From the NCBI GenBank assembly GCA_003712125.1, contig RHLF01000001.1, positions 1,423,549 through 1,487,548 of the forward strand: a stretch of DNA of 64,000 nucleotides, read 5' to 3'. Made by a program: the position numbers and the translations under genes. The notes under the pieces were generated by a model. That model had not been told where the DNA came from, did not search any database, and was given only the letters and a program-made list of their open reading frames with translations. Shown here piece after piece: positions 32,795-41,394 of this stretch (within the stretch, counting starts at the first letter, position 1; each line of letters opens with the position of its first letter). Source of the stretch: Allomuricauda sp. (GTDB lineage: Bacteria; Bacteroidota; Bacteroidia; Flavobacteriales; Flavobacteriaceae).

Positions 32795-33967
32795 TCAATC
32801 CCCTTTTTTGGTGATGAGGTGATACAGCCCAAAGGCAGGACCAAGGGCCAAGAGGGTGTAGGTCCAAATACTGGGGGTTTGCTGCAGTAAAAAAGACAGC
32901 AACTGCAAGCTCACAATACTAATGGCAAAGCCGATGCAGTTGACAATGGTCAAGGCCGTACCCTTTAGTTCGGGAATTGCGTTTTGGGCCACCAAGGTCG
33001 AAAATTGGGGGGAGTCTGCGGCAACCACCATCCCCCAAAAGAGTAAAAATGCAAGAAAGAAATACGGCTTGCCCCAAACAAAAACCAGAGGAAGCAACAC
33101 ACAGCAACATCCTGATAGAAGAAGTGCGGTTCGGGCTGTGCTTTTAGAGCCCTTGTTGCGGGCAATATGCCCCCCGAGCATACAGGCCAAGCCGCCTACA
33201 CCAATGACGGCAAAACTCCATAAGGGCACCGAGAGACTGCTCGAATGGGTTTCTGCAAAGGTGGTCAATAATACGGGCACGAAAGCCCAAAGGGCATATA
33301 GCTCCCACATATGGCCAAAATAACCGAAGGCTGCCACTTTGAATTGCCGGTTTTTGAACACTTGAAAAAAGGCGGTCAACTGCAATTGCTGGCTGGGTTT
33401 TCGATACGGGCCGTTGGGCACCAGGGTCCAAATCAGTACCCCGCCCGATAGGGCAAGTACCGAAGTTATGGTGATGACTTGCTGCCATGAAAGCAGTTGG
33501 TCAAAGTTTTTTAGAAGATGCGGAAAGGCCGTGCCCACCACCAAGGCGCCCACCAAATACCCCAATGATGTCCCCAAGCCCTTATCAAAGTAGTCTGCCG
33601 CTATTTTCATGCCCACGGGATAAATGCCCGCCAAAAAGAATCCGGTCAAATACCGAAACACAAAAAGCGTAATAGTGGAATTGCCCTCCCAAAGCAAAAG
33701 GGCGTTGCTGGCGGCACCCCAAAGGGCGCACACCAAAAATACCTTTGATGGCGAAAAGCGGTCGGTTAAAGTCAATAGGGCAAACAATAGGGTTCCCGAA
33801 ATAAAGCCAAACTGTACGGCCGAGGTCAAGGTGCCGACAGCGCTAGTGCCCAAACCAAAATTATAAACCAGATCCTGCATCACCCCATTGCTTGCAAACC
33901 ATAGGGAGGTACAGCAAAATTGGGCCACCACGATTATCGGGAGTATGTGTTTGGGTGGTTTGTTCAT
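32795..33967 (-). CDS. Major facilitator superfamily transporter
   Basis: About 390 residues with around twelve hydrophobic helices in two halves. The MFS loop-2 type segment is at LTDRFSPSKVFLVCALWG, with GFFLAGIYPVGMKIAADYF nearby as the conserved helix-4 stretch. ATG 33967 (MNKPPKHILPII) begins the first helix; the in-frame extension to 34078 is hydrophilic and overlaps the upstream terminator. Substrate unknown; the small, relatively Gly/Leu-rich helices resemble efflux permeases. It follows the Spy-like gene on the same strand, 118 bases apart. Confidence 0.8.
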   Translation of the reverse strand: MNKPPKHILPIIVVAQFCCTSLWFASNGVMQDLVYNFGLGTSAVGTLTSAVQFGFISGTLLFALLTLTDRFSPSKVFLVCALWGAASNALLLWEGNSTITLFVFRYLTGFFLAGIYPVGMKIAADYFDKGLGTSLGYLVGALVVGTAFPHLLKNFDQLLSWQQVITITSVLALSGGVLIWTLVPNGPYRKPSQQLQLTAFFQVFKNRQFKVAAFGYFGHMWELYALWAFVPVLLTTFAETHSSSLSVPLWSFAVIGVGGLACMLGGHIARNKGSKSTARTALLLSGCCCVLLPLVFVWGKPYFFLAFLLFWGMVVAADSPQFSTLVAQNAIPELKGTALTIVNCIGFAISIVSLQLLSFLLQQTPSIWTYTLLALGPAFGLYHLITKKGD

Positions 33968-34030
33968 CTGGATTGACACACCCAAAATATAGGGATTTTT
34001 AGGGGTCTGGCAAGCATCTAAACATAGAAA

Positions 34031-34060
34031 GCCCCCGACATCCCAATTGGGTGCGAGGGC
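34031..34060 (-). terminator. Imperfect terminator hairpin below the Spy-like gene
   Basis: A GC-rich imperfect inverted repeat, GCCC...GGGC outside and ATCCC/GGGTG inside around AATT, lies just below the Spy-like stop, followed by a short T run on the minus strand. Weak by eye. Confidence 0.5.
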
Positions 34061-34084
34061 ATTCTCCAAAATCAACAAAAAACA

Positions 34085-34528
34085 CTATCCTCTGCGACTT
34101 TGCGCAATTCTTTTTTTGTTGTGCATATGTTTGCTGTAGCTCAATTTTTTCCACAGCGTATACTGCTCTTCGCTCAAGATTTGCTTCAACTTTGCCTGCT
34201 GGGCCAATTGGCGGTCCAAGCGTGCATTTTGCAGGGCAAATCGTTCGTCGGCAGTGGGCTTGCTGAGCTCGCCCTTTTCTTTTTTTGCCTCCCGTTCAGC
34301 CAATTTTGCTTTACGGTATTCCGCATTTTCTACATTCAAGGCCATCAGTTGCTCTTGCTGCGCTTCGGTCAGGTCAAGGGCCAAGGCCATTTTCTTAGTT
34401 TGTAAGGTGGCCACCTGTTCGGTGGACATGTCCTTAAAGGCGTCCTTTTTTGCACCGCGGTGCCCCTTGTGCTGGGCGAACCCAACAATACCTATCAATA
34501 AGGCGAGTGTTACTAAAACTTTCTTCAT
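34085..34528 (-). CDS. Spy/CpxP-like LTXXQ periplasmic protein
   Basis: 147 residues. The signal peptide ends GFAQ (about 19). The mature region is a long charged helix-rich stretch with DLTEAQQEQL (residues about 52-61) and LSEEQYTLWKK near the C-terminus, the LTxxQ-type motif pair of Spy/CpxP chaperones and of the Bacteroidota proteins resembling them. High Lys, Gln and Glu content is typical. It may bind unfolded envelope proteins, or metals through the N-terminal HKGHRG; both are inferred. It is followed by the MFS gene. Confidence 0.75.
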   Translation of the reverse strand: MKKVLVTLALLIGIVGFAQHKGHRGAKKDAFKDMSTEQVATLQTKKMALALDLTEAQQEQLMALNVENAEYRKAKLAEREAKKEKGELSKPTADERFALQNARLDRQLAQQAKLKQILSEEQYTLWKKLSYSKHMHNKKRIAQSRRG

Positions 34529-34653
34529 GGTTTACATTTTTAATGATTTACCCTTTGGACTGCAGTTGGCGTCCCAGGTTTAAATGCCCTTGAAAGTTTG
34601 TGAAGGAATTAACAAAAGAGGGGGTACCGTAACACAAGTAGGAAACCTACAGA

Positions 34654-34839
34654 TCAGGGTTGTTCGTCAACCTCCAAATCTTTGGTATCATCATCAATTG
34701 TTTGAACCTCGAGCTCGGCCATTTCAAGTAAGCGCATTTGCTCATCAAAGGCCTGTTTCTGCTCGATACCGTAATATAGGATGGATGCCATCAGAAAGCA
34801 CGTAAAGTATACGATACTCTTAAATTTGTAGGTCTTCAT
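34654..34839 (-). CDS. Small membrane-anchored acidic protein, unknown
   Basis: 61 residues: one hydrophobic helix (about 8-25, IVYFTCFLMASILYYG) and a charged, acidic tail (TIDDDTKDLEVDEQP). No known family. It sits between the Spy-like gene and the metalloprotease gene, both on the same strand, with 172 bases of largely empty DNA to its right. The compact signal/TM design and exact frame make it credible, but short membrane ORFs can also be chance. Confidence 0.5.
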   Translation of the reverse strand: MKTYKFKSIVYFTCFLMASILYYGIEQKQAFDEQMRLLEMAELEVQTIDDDTKDLEVDEQP

Positions 34840-34956
34840 GGTAACATAGATTTGGGACTCCTAAAGTACAACTATTAGCAGCGCACTATGTTGATATGTT
34901 GTGTAAGTGCGTTTGAGCGATGTCAACGCATGCAAAAGTGTGGTCAAAAATGGAAA

Positions 34957-34989
34957 AACTGCATGTTTGGACGGATCCAACATGCAGTT
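34957..34989 (-). terminator. Terminator of the zinc metalloprotease gene
   Basis: Arms AACTGCATGTT (34957-34967) and AACATGCAGTT (34979-34989) pair perfectly, extended by GGA/TCC above a one-base bulge. On the minus strand the stem is followed by TTTTTCC. It lies 22 bases below the metalloprotease stop. Confidence 0.8.
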
Positions 34990-35011
34990 CATCGATTTTT
35001 CTAAAAAATGG

Positions 35012-37516
35012 CTATCCCTTCGGATTCAGAATTAGATCAATTCTTTCAAGCGCATCTTGCAGGTGATAGCGACTCATGGTATCCGATATGCGCGACAATC
35101 CACCACGAATATCCCCCCTAAGGTTATTGAGCTCGGCACGCGCTACCGATCGTATATCTGACTGGCTTGTATTGACGACTGTTGATTTACGGTAGCCGCC
35201 GAAGTCAGACAATTTTCTTTGGTTTTCAGCCGTCATTAAATATTCTAATCGGTCGATATGCGCTTTTTGCAAGTTACGACGGTAGGTATCTATCGTCCTA
35301 CCACTGCGGGTTTCAGACCAGAGGCCCCTGCGCAGGTCACGCATCATATCTACAAGTTTGTAGGCTTTGTTGCCGTTCATGGCCTCGTTTTCGATCATGC
35401 GGGCCATTTTTCCCAAATGCATCACCGTATTCAAATACCGTACTTGCATGGATCTAACCCTTTCTACAGAACCTGAATACTGGGTTTTGTTGAAAATGTC
35501 ATTATCCAATAACCATTCTGGGGTCTCAAAAAGCTGCTTCTGCAAAAAGGTCAGGCAGTTTTTTTGGTGTTCCTTAGAAACATGGGTGTATACCGCACCT
35601 TCTTGGTCGGAGGTTTTATAATATTCGTATACCCCACCTATATTGTTGGCCACATGGCCCATATAGCGTCTGAATTGACTCACTACCTGTCCGTACATTG
35701 TACCGAGGTCGTCATAACCTTCGCCTTCTTCGGTGGTCCACTCCATTAAATTGGGAACAATGCGTTTTAAGTTGGCGATACCATATTCGCTGGCTTTGAT
35801 GGCATCATCACCCAAATCTTCGGTCTGTGAACTGGGATCGTGGATGTCCCCAACCTGTTGATGTCCGAAACGGTACATGGGGTCATCGGCATGCTCCATG
35901 ATCCAAGCGTTCAAGATGGGTTTTTCCTCTTCGGCCGACTTGTCAAAAATAGGGCGATAACCCCAATTGATGGCATGCTTGTCATATACTCCAATATCGG
36001 GCATCAGGGCAACGCCATCATCTCCTGGTTGTGCCACATAGTTAAAACGGGCATAGTCCATAATCGAGGGTGCTGTTCCGTATTTTTGGGTGAAGGAGGC
36101 TGAACGTAATGAATCAACCGGAAAAGCAACACTGCTTCCCATATTGTGGGGTAGTCCCAAGGTATGGCCCACCTCATGCGCCGATACAAAGCGAATCAAG
36201 CGCCCCATAATCTCATCCTTAAACTCCACTTTTTGGGCTTCGGGATTAATCGCCGCTGTTTGTACGAAGAACCAATTGCGCAACAGCGTCATTACATTAT
36301 GGTACCAATTGATATCCGATTCTAAAATTTCACCACTACGGGGATCACTTACGTGCGGCCCGTTGGCATTGGGTATGGGTGAGGCCAAATAGCGTACCAC
36401 AGAATACCGTACATCTTCAGGCGACCACTCGGGGTCTTCTTCAGGGGTGGGCGGTTCTTTGGCGATAATGGCATTTTTAAATCCTGCGGCTTCAAAGGCC
36501 TTTTGCCAATCTTCGATACCTTGTTTTATATACGGCAACCATTTTTTAGGGGTGGCCCGGTCTACATAATATACAATTTGCTTTTTGGGTTCGACCAGCT
36601 CGCCGTTTTTGAATTTTTCAATGTCTTCATCCTTAACCTCCAAACGCCAGCGATCTAGATAGGTGATGCGCTTGCTTTTTTGGGCATCCAATCCGTAATC
36701 TACCTGCCCTCTGGCAAACCAACCAACACGCTCATCAAAATAACGGCGCTTCATGGGTTCTTTGGGTAGCAGGATCATCGAGTTGTTGATTTCGATTGAA
36801 ATGGAACCCATACTCTGGTTACTGGGTGGGCTACCGGCCGCATAGGTTTTTACATGACGCGCCTCAATATTTAAGGGATAACTTTTGACCGATTCGATAT
36901 AGCTGCGTTCCCCATCCAGGCGGGTGACTTTGTAGCGTTTGCGATAAAAATCAGGCATGCCCAAAGGCTTGACATCTTTTTTGAAGAGGTCATTTACTTC
37001 GATGACCGTGGCTGGGTTCAACGAATCTTTCTTATTGTAGGCCTTGATCTCAAAGGCAGCCAATACAGGTTCAAAGTTCGAATTGACCACTGCTTCGGAT
37101 ATGGGCAGTGAATCGGCCGCATAATTGCCGTACGAAACCACTCGTAAGAGTACTTTGGTGGGTTTTTTCTCCCAGCGGAGTACCTGCGTATTGATTTTAC
37201 CTCCCCCAAAACCAATGCCTGTTGCCGTTTTGGAGATACGGCTGACCATTAGCATTTCGCGGTTGAACAGCGAGTCGGGTATTTCGTAAAAGTGTTTCTC
37301 ATCAATATGGTGTACGGCAAAAAGTCCTTCGTCGGTTTCCGCATCTTTGGTTATGACCTTGTCGTAAGGTTTTATTTTTTCGTCTTTCTTCGGTTTTGCA
37401 TCCGCAGTCTTTTCAGTTTTTTTCTTCTTCTTTTTGAACAATTGTGCATCTGCTGATGGAACGGTCAACAAGGCAAAAGACAACAGAATGAGTTTGGGTA
37501 AAATTTTTGAATACAT
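35012..37516 (-). CDS. Large exported zinc metalloprotease (DUF5117/DUF5118 type)
   Basis: 834 residues. The signal peptide ends about 24 (ADAQ), followed by an unusually Lys-rich stretch (FKKKKKKTEKTADAKPKKDEK). The metzincin-like site is at H447-E-V-G-H451-T-L-G-L-P-H457-N: HExxHxxGxxH, with the third His as metal ligand. This matches the zinc-dependent metalloproteases of Bacteroidota that also carry DUF5117 and DUF5118 domains around the catalytic region. They are exported and probably process proteins in the periplasm or at the surface. No T9SS sorting domain is visible at the C-terminus. It begins alone, 268 bases from the divergent repeat-protein gene. Confidence 0.88.
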   Translation of the reverse strand: MYSKILPKLILLSFALLTVPSADAQLFKKKKKKTEKTADAKPKKDEKIKPYDKVITKDAETDEGLFAVHHIDEKHFYEIPDSLFNREMLMVSRISKTATGIGFGGGKINTQVLRWEKKPTKVLLRVVSYGNYAADSLPISEAVVNSNFEPVLAAFEIKAYNKKDSLNPATVIEVNDLFKKDVKPLGMPDFYRKRYKVTRLDGERSYIESVKSYPLNIEARHVKTYAAGSPPSNQSMGSISIEINNSMILLPKEPMKRRYFDERVGWFARGQVDYGLDAQKSKRITYLDRWRLEVKDEDIEKFKNGELVEPKKQIVYYVDRATPKKWLPYIKQGIEDWQKAFEAAGFKNAIIAKEPPTPEEDPEWSPEDVRYSVVRYLASPIPNANGPHVSDPRSGEILESDINWYHNVMTLLRNWFFVQTAAINPEAQKVEFKDEIMGRLIRFVSAHEVGHTLGLPHNMGSSVAFPVDSLRSASFTQKYGTAPSIMDYARFNYVAQPGDDGVALMPDIGVYDKHAINWGYRPIFDKSAEEEKPILNAWIMEHADDPMYRFGHQQVGDIHDPSSQTEDLGDDAIKASEYGIANLKRIVPNLMEWTTEEGEGYDDLGTMYGQVVSQFRRYMGHVANNIGGVYEYYKTSDQEGAVYTHVSKEHQKNCLTFLQKQLFETPEWLLDNDIFNKTQYSGSVERVRSMQVRYLNTVMHLGKMARMIENEAMNGNKAYKLVDMMRDLRRGLWSETRSGRTIDTYRRNLQKAHIDRLEYLMTAENQRKLSDFGGYRKSTVVNTSQSDIRSVARAELNNLRGDIRGGLSRISDTMSRYHLQDALERIDLILNPKG

Positions 37517-37784
37517 TTTTGGTATTTGATTTTAATAGTGCAATTGTATAAAGAACCTAAAAATTGAAGAATACGAGTGTTAAAAAAAACCTAATACGAA
37601 AATTTTCCCCGACGAATAAGAACCTTTGGGAGTCCTGCGTTTTACTGATACTCCCGCTTGAATCGCCCAGTATACTTGGGCTGAAAGAGATCTGAACTTT
37701 TGTTAAAAAAGACAAAATCGTGTAACATTTTAAAAATCTCTTAGTCTTATAAGCAAATAACATCAATCATCAATCAATCAAAAA

Positions 37785-38474
37785 ATGAACAAGTTATTAG
37801 TTATTTATGGATGCGTACTATTAGGTAGTTCGCCCGTAGCAGAGCCACAAGAAAGTACGGTTCCTGTGATCCACAAAAGCACAGAGTTTACGCGTACCTT
37901 AGAGAACAGTTTTACGGCCATCGAATTTGATGCCGAGGTAATAGAGGAAGCTCCTTTAGCAGTAATGACATTTAAAATAGAGGAGCCGGTTGAATTAAGT
38001 TTGAGAGAAATAGACTTCATCGAAGAAGAAACCGAAATAGATTTGGGCTTCGATACGTCAGCATATCTTCCTGAAGATTTTAATGCCTATGAAGTCTATT
38101 TTGATCTGAACTCGGTCGATTACATCGAATCGGATACAGCTATTGATTTGGGCTTTGATACTTCAAAGTATTTGCCAGAGGATTTTAATGCCTATGAAGG
38201 TAGCTTTGATCTAACAGCCATCAATTATGTCGAAGACGAGGAGATAGAACTAGGTTTTGACACCGCAGCTTATTTGCCTGAGGGTTTTGATCCCTACGAA
38301 GTGTATTTCGACTTGAACACCATCGAGTTTATTGAAGAAACCGATGAATTGGATTTGGGCTTTGATACTTCAAAGTATTTGCCAGAAGGGTTTGACCCCT
38401 ATGCCAACCCAACCGATGTGAGTTCGATCAACTACATTGATTTGGATAAATTAAATGACGAAATCGACATTTAG
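37785..38474 (+). CDS. Acidic LGFDT-repeat protein (four repeats), unknown
   Basis: 229 residues. A short hydrophobic start (MNKLLVIYGCVLLGSSP) looks like a signal peptide. From residue 85 the sequence is a tandem array of about 35-residue units: I-D-L-G-F-D-T-S/A-x-Y-L-P-E-D/G-F-N/D-A/P-Y, then FDLxxIxYIE with acidic residues. Four copies run to about 213, and a half repeat precedes them. No domain is recognisable to me. The acidic composition could bind calcium or a basic partner. A paralogue with two repeats follows at 38854. A possible promoter has TTTG 37699-37702 and a degenerate -7 near 37723-37730. Confidence 0.75.
   Translation: MNKLLVIYGCVLLGSSPVAEPQESTVPVIHKSTEFTRTLENSFTAIEFDAEVIEEAPLAVMTFKIEEPVELSLREIDFIEEETEIDLGFDTSAYLPEDFNAYEVYFDLNSVDYIESDTAIDLGFDTSKYLPEDFNAYEGSFDLTAINYVEDEEIELGFDTAAYLPEGFDPYEVYFDLNTIEFIEETDELDLGFDTSKYLPEGFDPYANPTDVSSINYIDLDKLNDEIDI
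38037..38423 (+). repeat. Tandem coding repeats of the LGFDT protein
   Basis: Four in-frame copies of a roughly 105-base unit. A 35-base stretch is identical in copies 2 and 4 (38145-38179 and 38352-38386), although the intervening copy 3 differs, which suggests recent recombination or gene conversion between alternate units. Confidence 0.8.
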
Positions 38475-38536
38475 TTTCAAGTATAAATTTGGTCGCTTGG
38501 CCAAGCTAGATAGGATGTTCTACATTGTATCAAATT

Positions 38537-38580
38537 TTTGAGTTAGTTAGTTGATAAACCCCGGCAATGCCGGGGTTTTA
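38537..38580 (+). terminator. Terminator preceded by TTTGAGTTAGTTAGTTGA
   Basis: A perfect stem AAACCCCGGC/GCCGGGGTTT (38556-38565 and 38569-38578) with loop AAT is preceded by the 18-base sequence TTTGAGTTAGTTAGTTGA (38537-38554). The same 18 bases precede the second gene's terminator at 39174. Confidence 0.88.
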
Positions 38581-38826
38581 CTTTTATCCCCCTTTTGACC
38601 CAAAAAGGTATCGACGAAATGCACTTAACAAAAAAATAACAGAATATTCGACGAAGTGTTTCTGTTAAAAAGAAGCCTCAAAAATTAGAAAGTTGGTAAA
38701 AGGAACCGAAAATCATTGCTGTTCTGGCAACAGAACATTTCTGACTTTGACAATACTTTTCTTACAGGGTTTTAACGCGATAGTTAACGAAAATCTAAAC
38801 ATAATAATCTCCCGTAAATGCAGTTA

Positions 38827-38834
38827 TATCTTTG
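38827..38834 (+). promoter_or_regulatory. -7 element of the second repeat-protein gene
   Basis: TATCTTTG is an exact TAnnTTTG match, 20 bases before ATG 38854. It rules out the longer in-frame start at 38818. No TTG element is seen at the usual distance upstream. Confidence 0.6.
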
Positions 38835-38853
38835 CTTACAAATCAAAAAAGCG

Positions 38854-39162
38854 ATGAAAATCATGAAATATAAAACCTACATAACGATAGCATTTTTAGC
38901 CCTGATGCTAGTGCCATCGATCAATGCAAAAAAAGTGGAAAGGCCTGTAGAGGAATTTGACCTTACCAGCTTGGAATATATTGAAGAGAAAAATGAAATT
39001 GATCTTGGTTTTGATACCTCGGCATACTTGCCAGAGGGATTCAATGCCTATGACAACGGAACAAGTTTGGAGTCTATCAATTATATCGAAAACGAGGCGG
39101 TTGAATTGGGCTTTGATACAGCGGCATATTTGCCTGAGGGTTTCAATCCTTATAAAAAGTAG
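38854..39162 (+). CDS. Acidic LGFDT-repeat protein (two repeats), unknown
   Basis: About 102 residues. The signal peptide reads FLALMLVPSINA, with the cleavage site before KKVERP. The mature part is FDLTSLEYIEE-type acidic sequence with two LGFDT(S/A)AYLPEGFN repeats, ending FNPYKK. It is a short relative of the four-repeat protein at 37785 and uses the same 18-base motif ahead of its terminator, so the two arose by duplication including the 3' region. ATG 38854 is chosen because of the -7 element at 38827; ATG 38863 is also possible. Function unknown. Confidence 0.75.
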   Translation: MKIMKYKTYITIAFLALMLVPSINAKKVERPVEEFDLTSLEYIEEKNEIDLGFDTSAYLPEGFNAYDNGTSLESINYIENEAVELGFDTAAYLPEGFNPYKK

Positions 39163-39173
39163 TTTCATTACAA

Positions 39174-39224
39174 TTTGAGTTAGTTAGTTGAAGAATCCCG
39201 TCCTTGTTTAGGACGGGATTTTTG
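39174..39224 (+). terminator. Second terminator with the same 18-base lead-in
   Basis: TTTGAGTTAGTTAGTTGA (39174-39191) is followed by the stem AATCCCGTCC/GGACGGGATT (39194-39203 and 39211-39220) and TTTTG. The stem sequence differs from the first terminator while the lead-in is identical. Confidence 0.88.
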
Positions 39225-39316
39225 TTTTCACTACGTGTAGTAGCGGTTTCACAACAAAAAATTGGGCTTTCACCAAAACTTTTACATTTTTGGCGCAACT
39301 ACCAAATCAAAAAAAT

Positions 39317-39904
39317 ATGAAACGCACAACTAACAGCTTCCTACTGCTATTTCTTTTTGCTTTTTCACTTACGATTTCGGCTCAGACATATAGAGAGTTT
39401 GTTGCCTTGCATGAGTTATACCAAAAAACCAATGGGGAACAGTGGCATACGACATGGGATTTGAACACCCCGGTCGCACAATGGGACGGGGTGACCGTAA
39501 AAGATGGACATGTCGTCAGCTTAGATTTGTCAAACAATAATCTGGAAGGGGAACTACCAATGACCTTGGTGAACTTGAGACACTTAAAACATTTAGATCT
39601 CTCAGGAAACCAATTGACCGGCAATTTGCCCCAAGGCATACGGCGATGGCAGATCCTAAAAAGTTTGAATGTCGCGAATAACGATTTTAAGGGTGCCATT
39701 CCTAAAGGGTTGTCAAAAATGGAAAACCTCAAATACCTGCAATTGGCCAATAATGATTTTGAGGACTACAAAGGACTTGAAGAACTGTCTAAGCAGCAAT
39801 TGGTTGCCTTCGACATGGCGAAGGAGTTTAAGCATTTAGATCTTGTTGACATCAATGCACTAGGGAAATTGGCAGATACCAAATATGAAGATATAAAACA
39901 ATAA
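39317..39904 (+). CDS. Secreted leucine-rich-repeat protein
   Basis: 195 residues from ATG 39317. The signal peptide ends ISAQ (about 22). A cap-like YREFVALHELYQKTNGEQWHTTWDLNTPVAQWDGVTV precedes about four plant-type LRRs (VVSLDLSNNNLEGELP, HLKHLDLSGNQLTGNLPQGI, LKSLNVANNDFKGAIP, LKYLQLANNDF), each with the LxxLxLxxNxLxGxIP pattern. Such short LRR proteins are protein-binding and occur on Bacteroidota cell surfaces. It follows the repeat-protein pair and ends at a strong terminator; whether it works with them is not known. Confidence 0.82.
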   Translation: MKRTTNSFLLLFLFAFSLTISAQTYREFVALHELYQKTNGEQWHTTWDLNTPVAQWDGVTVKDGHVVSLDLSNNNLEGELPMTLVNLRHLKHLDLSGNQLTGNLPQGIRRWQILKSLNVANNDFKGAIPKGLSKMENLKYLQLANNDFEDYKGLEELSKQQLVAFDMAKEFKHLDLVDINALGKLADTKYEDIKQ

Positions 39905-39926
39905 GGCGTATTGCCAAAACGATAGT

Positions 39927-39953
39927 AAAAGGATGCCATGGCATCCTTTTTTA
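39927..39953. terminator. Bidirectional terminator
   Basis: Stem AAAAGGATGC/GCATCCTTTT (39927-39936 and 39941-39950) around CATG, with further T. It is shared by the LRR gene and the convergent SLC13 transporter gene. Confidence 0.9.
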
Positions 39954-39955
39954 GT

Positions 39956-41386
39956 TTAAAATAATAAGGGAACCACAAATTGAAATACGAGAATCAATAG
40001 GGCCACAGATATCAGGTTCAGCACTACCCCAACGCGGGCCATCTGTGGTACGGTCACATACCCACTCGCAAATACTATCGCGTTGGGTGGGGTGGCCATG
40101 GGTAACATAAAGGCACAACTACTGGCCATGGTGACCGGAATCAACAAATAGAGGATGGGAATATCGAGGCCTATGGCAATACCGGCAACCACCGGGGCCA
40201 AAACGGCCACCAAGGCCACATTGCTCATCAATTCGGTCATAAACAGCATCAAGGCAATCAAGAGTGAAGCGGTCAGCAAAATACTGATATCACTTTCGGC
40301 TATGCCGTTGGCCACCAGATCAACGATGCCACTAACGCTCATGCCTTTGGCCAAAGCCAAGCCTCCCCCAAATAAAATGAGAATCCCCCAGGCCAATTTT
40401 GAAGTATCGTTCCATCTGATGATGAAATCTCCCTTTTTGAGGTTATAGGGTACCGCGAACAAAGCAATGGCGGCAAAAATACTGATCATCGTATCTGAAA
40501 GGCCCAGACCGGGAAATAGTTTGTTGATCAGCGTTCTGAAAATCCAAAGAAATACGGTTACCCCAAAAATGGCCAATACCATTTTTTCTTTGCCCGAGGT
40601 GGGTCCCAATTTTTTGAGTTCCGATTGAATGACCTGTTTGGAAGCATTGAATTTCAGATCGCGGTTGGGGAACATCCATTTGACCAGCACCAAATAAACG
40701 ATGGTAATCAGAAGGGCAGAGAAGGGTACACCCATGGTCATCCACTTCACAAAAGAGATTTGAATGTTGTATTCGTTTTCCAAAAGTCCGATCATCACCG
40801 AATTGGGAGGGGTGCCGATAACTGTCGCTATACCTCCGGCATTGGCTGAAAAGGCAATACCCAACATTACGCTCAGGGCAAAGTTCTGGTCATTTTTTGT
40901 AAAGCCATCCTCATCATTGATCAACAACCCAATAACGGAAAGGGCAATGGGCAGCATCACCACGGTACTGGCCGTATTGCTGATCCACATACTTAGGGAG
41001 GCGGTGGCGATCATAAAACCCAAAACCACCTTATTTGGGGTGGTTCCGGTCAGTCGAATGATATTTAGGGCAATGCGCTTGTGTAGGTTCACTTTTTCGA
41101 GGGCCAGGGCCATGACAAATCCCCCAAAGAACAAAAACACGATGGGACTTCCATAATTAGCGCCTACATCGGCTATGGGTAAAATTTTTAAAAGTGGAAA
41201 CAATAAAAGGGGCAACAGGGCGGTCACAGAAATGGATACCGCTTCGGTGATCCACCAAAAGAGCATCCAAAGTGCTACGGCGATGACAGCATCACCTTTT
41301 TCGGAAACCAATTCAAAGGGTAGATTTAAAAAAACCAGAAATACCAAGGGGCCAAGAATCAGGCCCAGTTTTTTGCTCGTGGTCAT
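39956..41386 (-). CDS. SLC13/DASS-family Na+-coupled anion transporter
   Basis: 476 residues with about eleven helices. The DASS signature is clear: WMLFWWITEAVSISVTALLPLLLFPLLKI near the N-terminus, SMWISNTASTVVMLPIALSVI for the first SNT motif, AGGIATVIGTPPNSVMIGLL, and SNVALVAVLAPVVAGIAIGLD with SCAFMLPMATPPNAIVFASGYV for the second half. Such carriers bring in di- or tricarboxylates or sulfate with sodium. SNT motifs typical of sodium-coupled dicarboxylate carriers are complete. It is co-directional with the S9 peptidase gene, which ends 8 bases above its start. Confidence 0.88.
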   Translation of the reverse strand: MTTSKKLGLILGPLVFLVFLNLPFELVSEKGDAVIAVALWMLFWWITEAVSISVTALLPLLLFPLLKILPIADVGANYGSPIVFLFFGGFVMALALEKVNLHKRIALNIIRLTGTTPNKVVLGFMIATASLSMWISNTASTVVMLPIALSVIGLLINDEDGFTKNDQNFALSVMLGIAFSANAGGIATVIGTPPNSVMIGLLENEYNIQISFVKWMTMGVPFSALLITIVYLVLVKWMFPNRDLKFNASKQVIQSELKKLGPTSGKEKMVLAIFGVTVFLWIFRTLINKLFPGLGLSDTMISIFAAIALFAVPYNLKKGDFIIRWNDTSKLAWGILILFGGGLALAKGMSVSGIVDLVANGIAESDISILLTASLLIALMLFMTELMSNVALVAVLAPVVAGIAIGLDIPILYLLIPVTMASSCAFMLPMATPPNAIVFASGYVTVPQMARVGVVLNLISVALLILVFQFVVPLLF

Positions 41387-41394
41387 ATGGAAAA

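Larger units (their letters stand above)
38475..38853. other. Intergenic region between the two repeat-protein genes
   Basis: 379 bases without a gene. It holds the terminator of the first repeat-protein gene (38537-38580), an AT-rich middle with no ORF or repeat I can support, a weak inverted pair GTTCTG/CAGAAC (near 38721-38734), and the -7 promoter element of the second gene at 38827-38834. Nothing else is seen. Confidence 0.7.

Noticed and set aside
34584..34805. Plus-strand 73-residue ORF opposite the small acidic membrane protein
   Set aside because: Less protein-like than the minus-strand ORF with its clear membrane helix.
38818..38853. Upstream extension of the second repeat-protein gene
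   Set aside because: The start lies upstream of the -7 element at 38827, so it would not be in the transcript.
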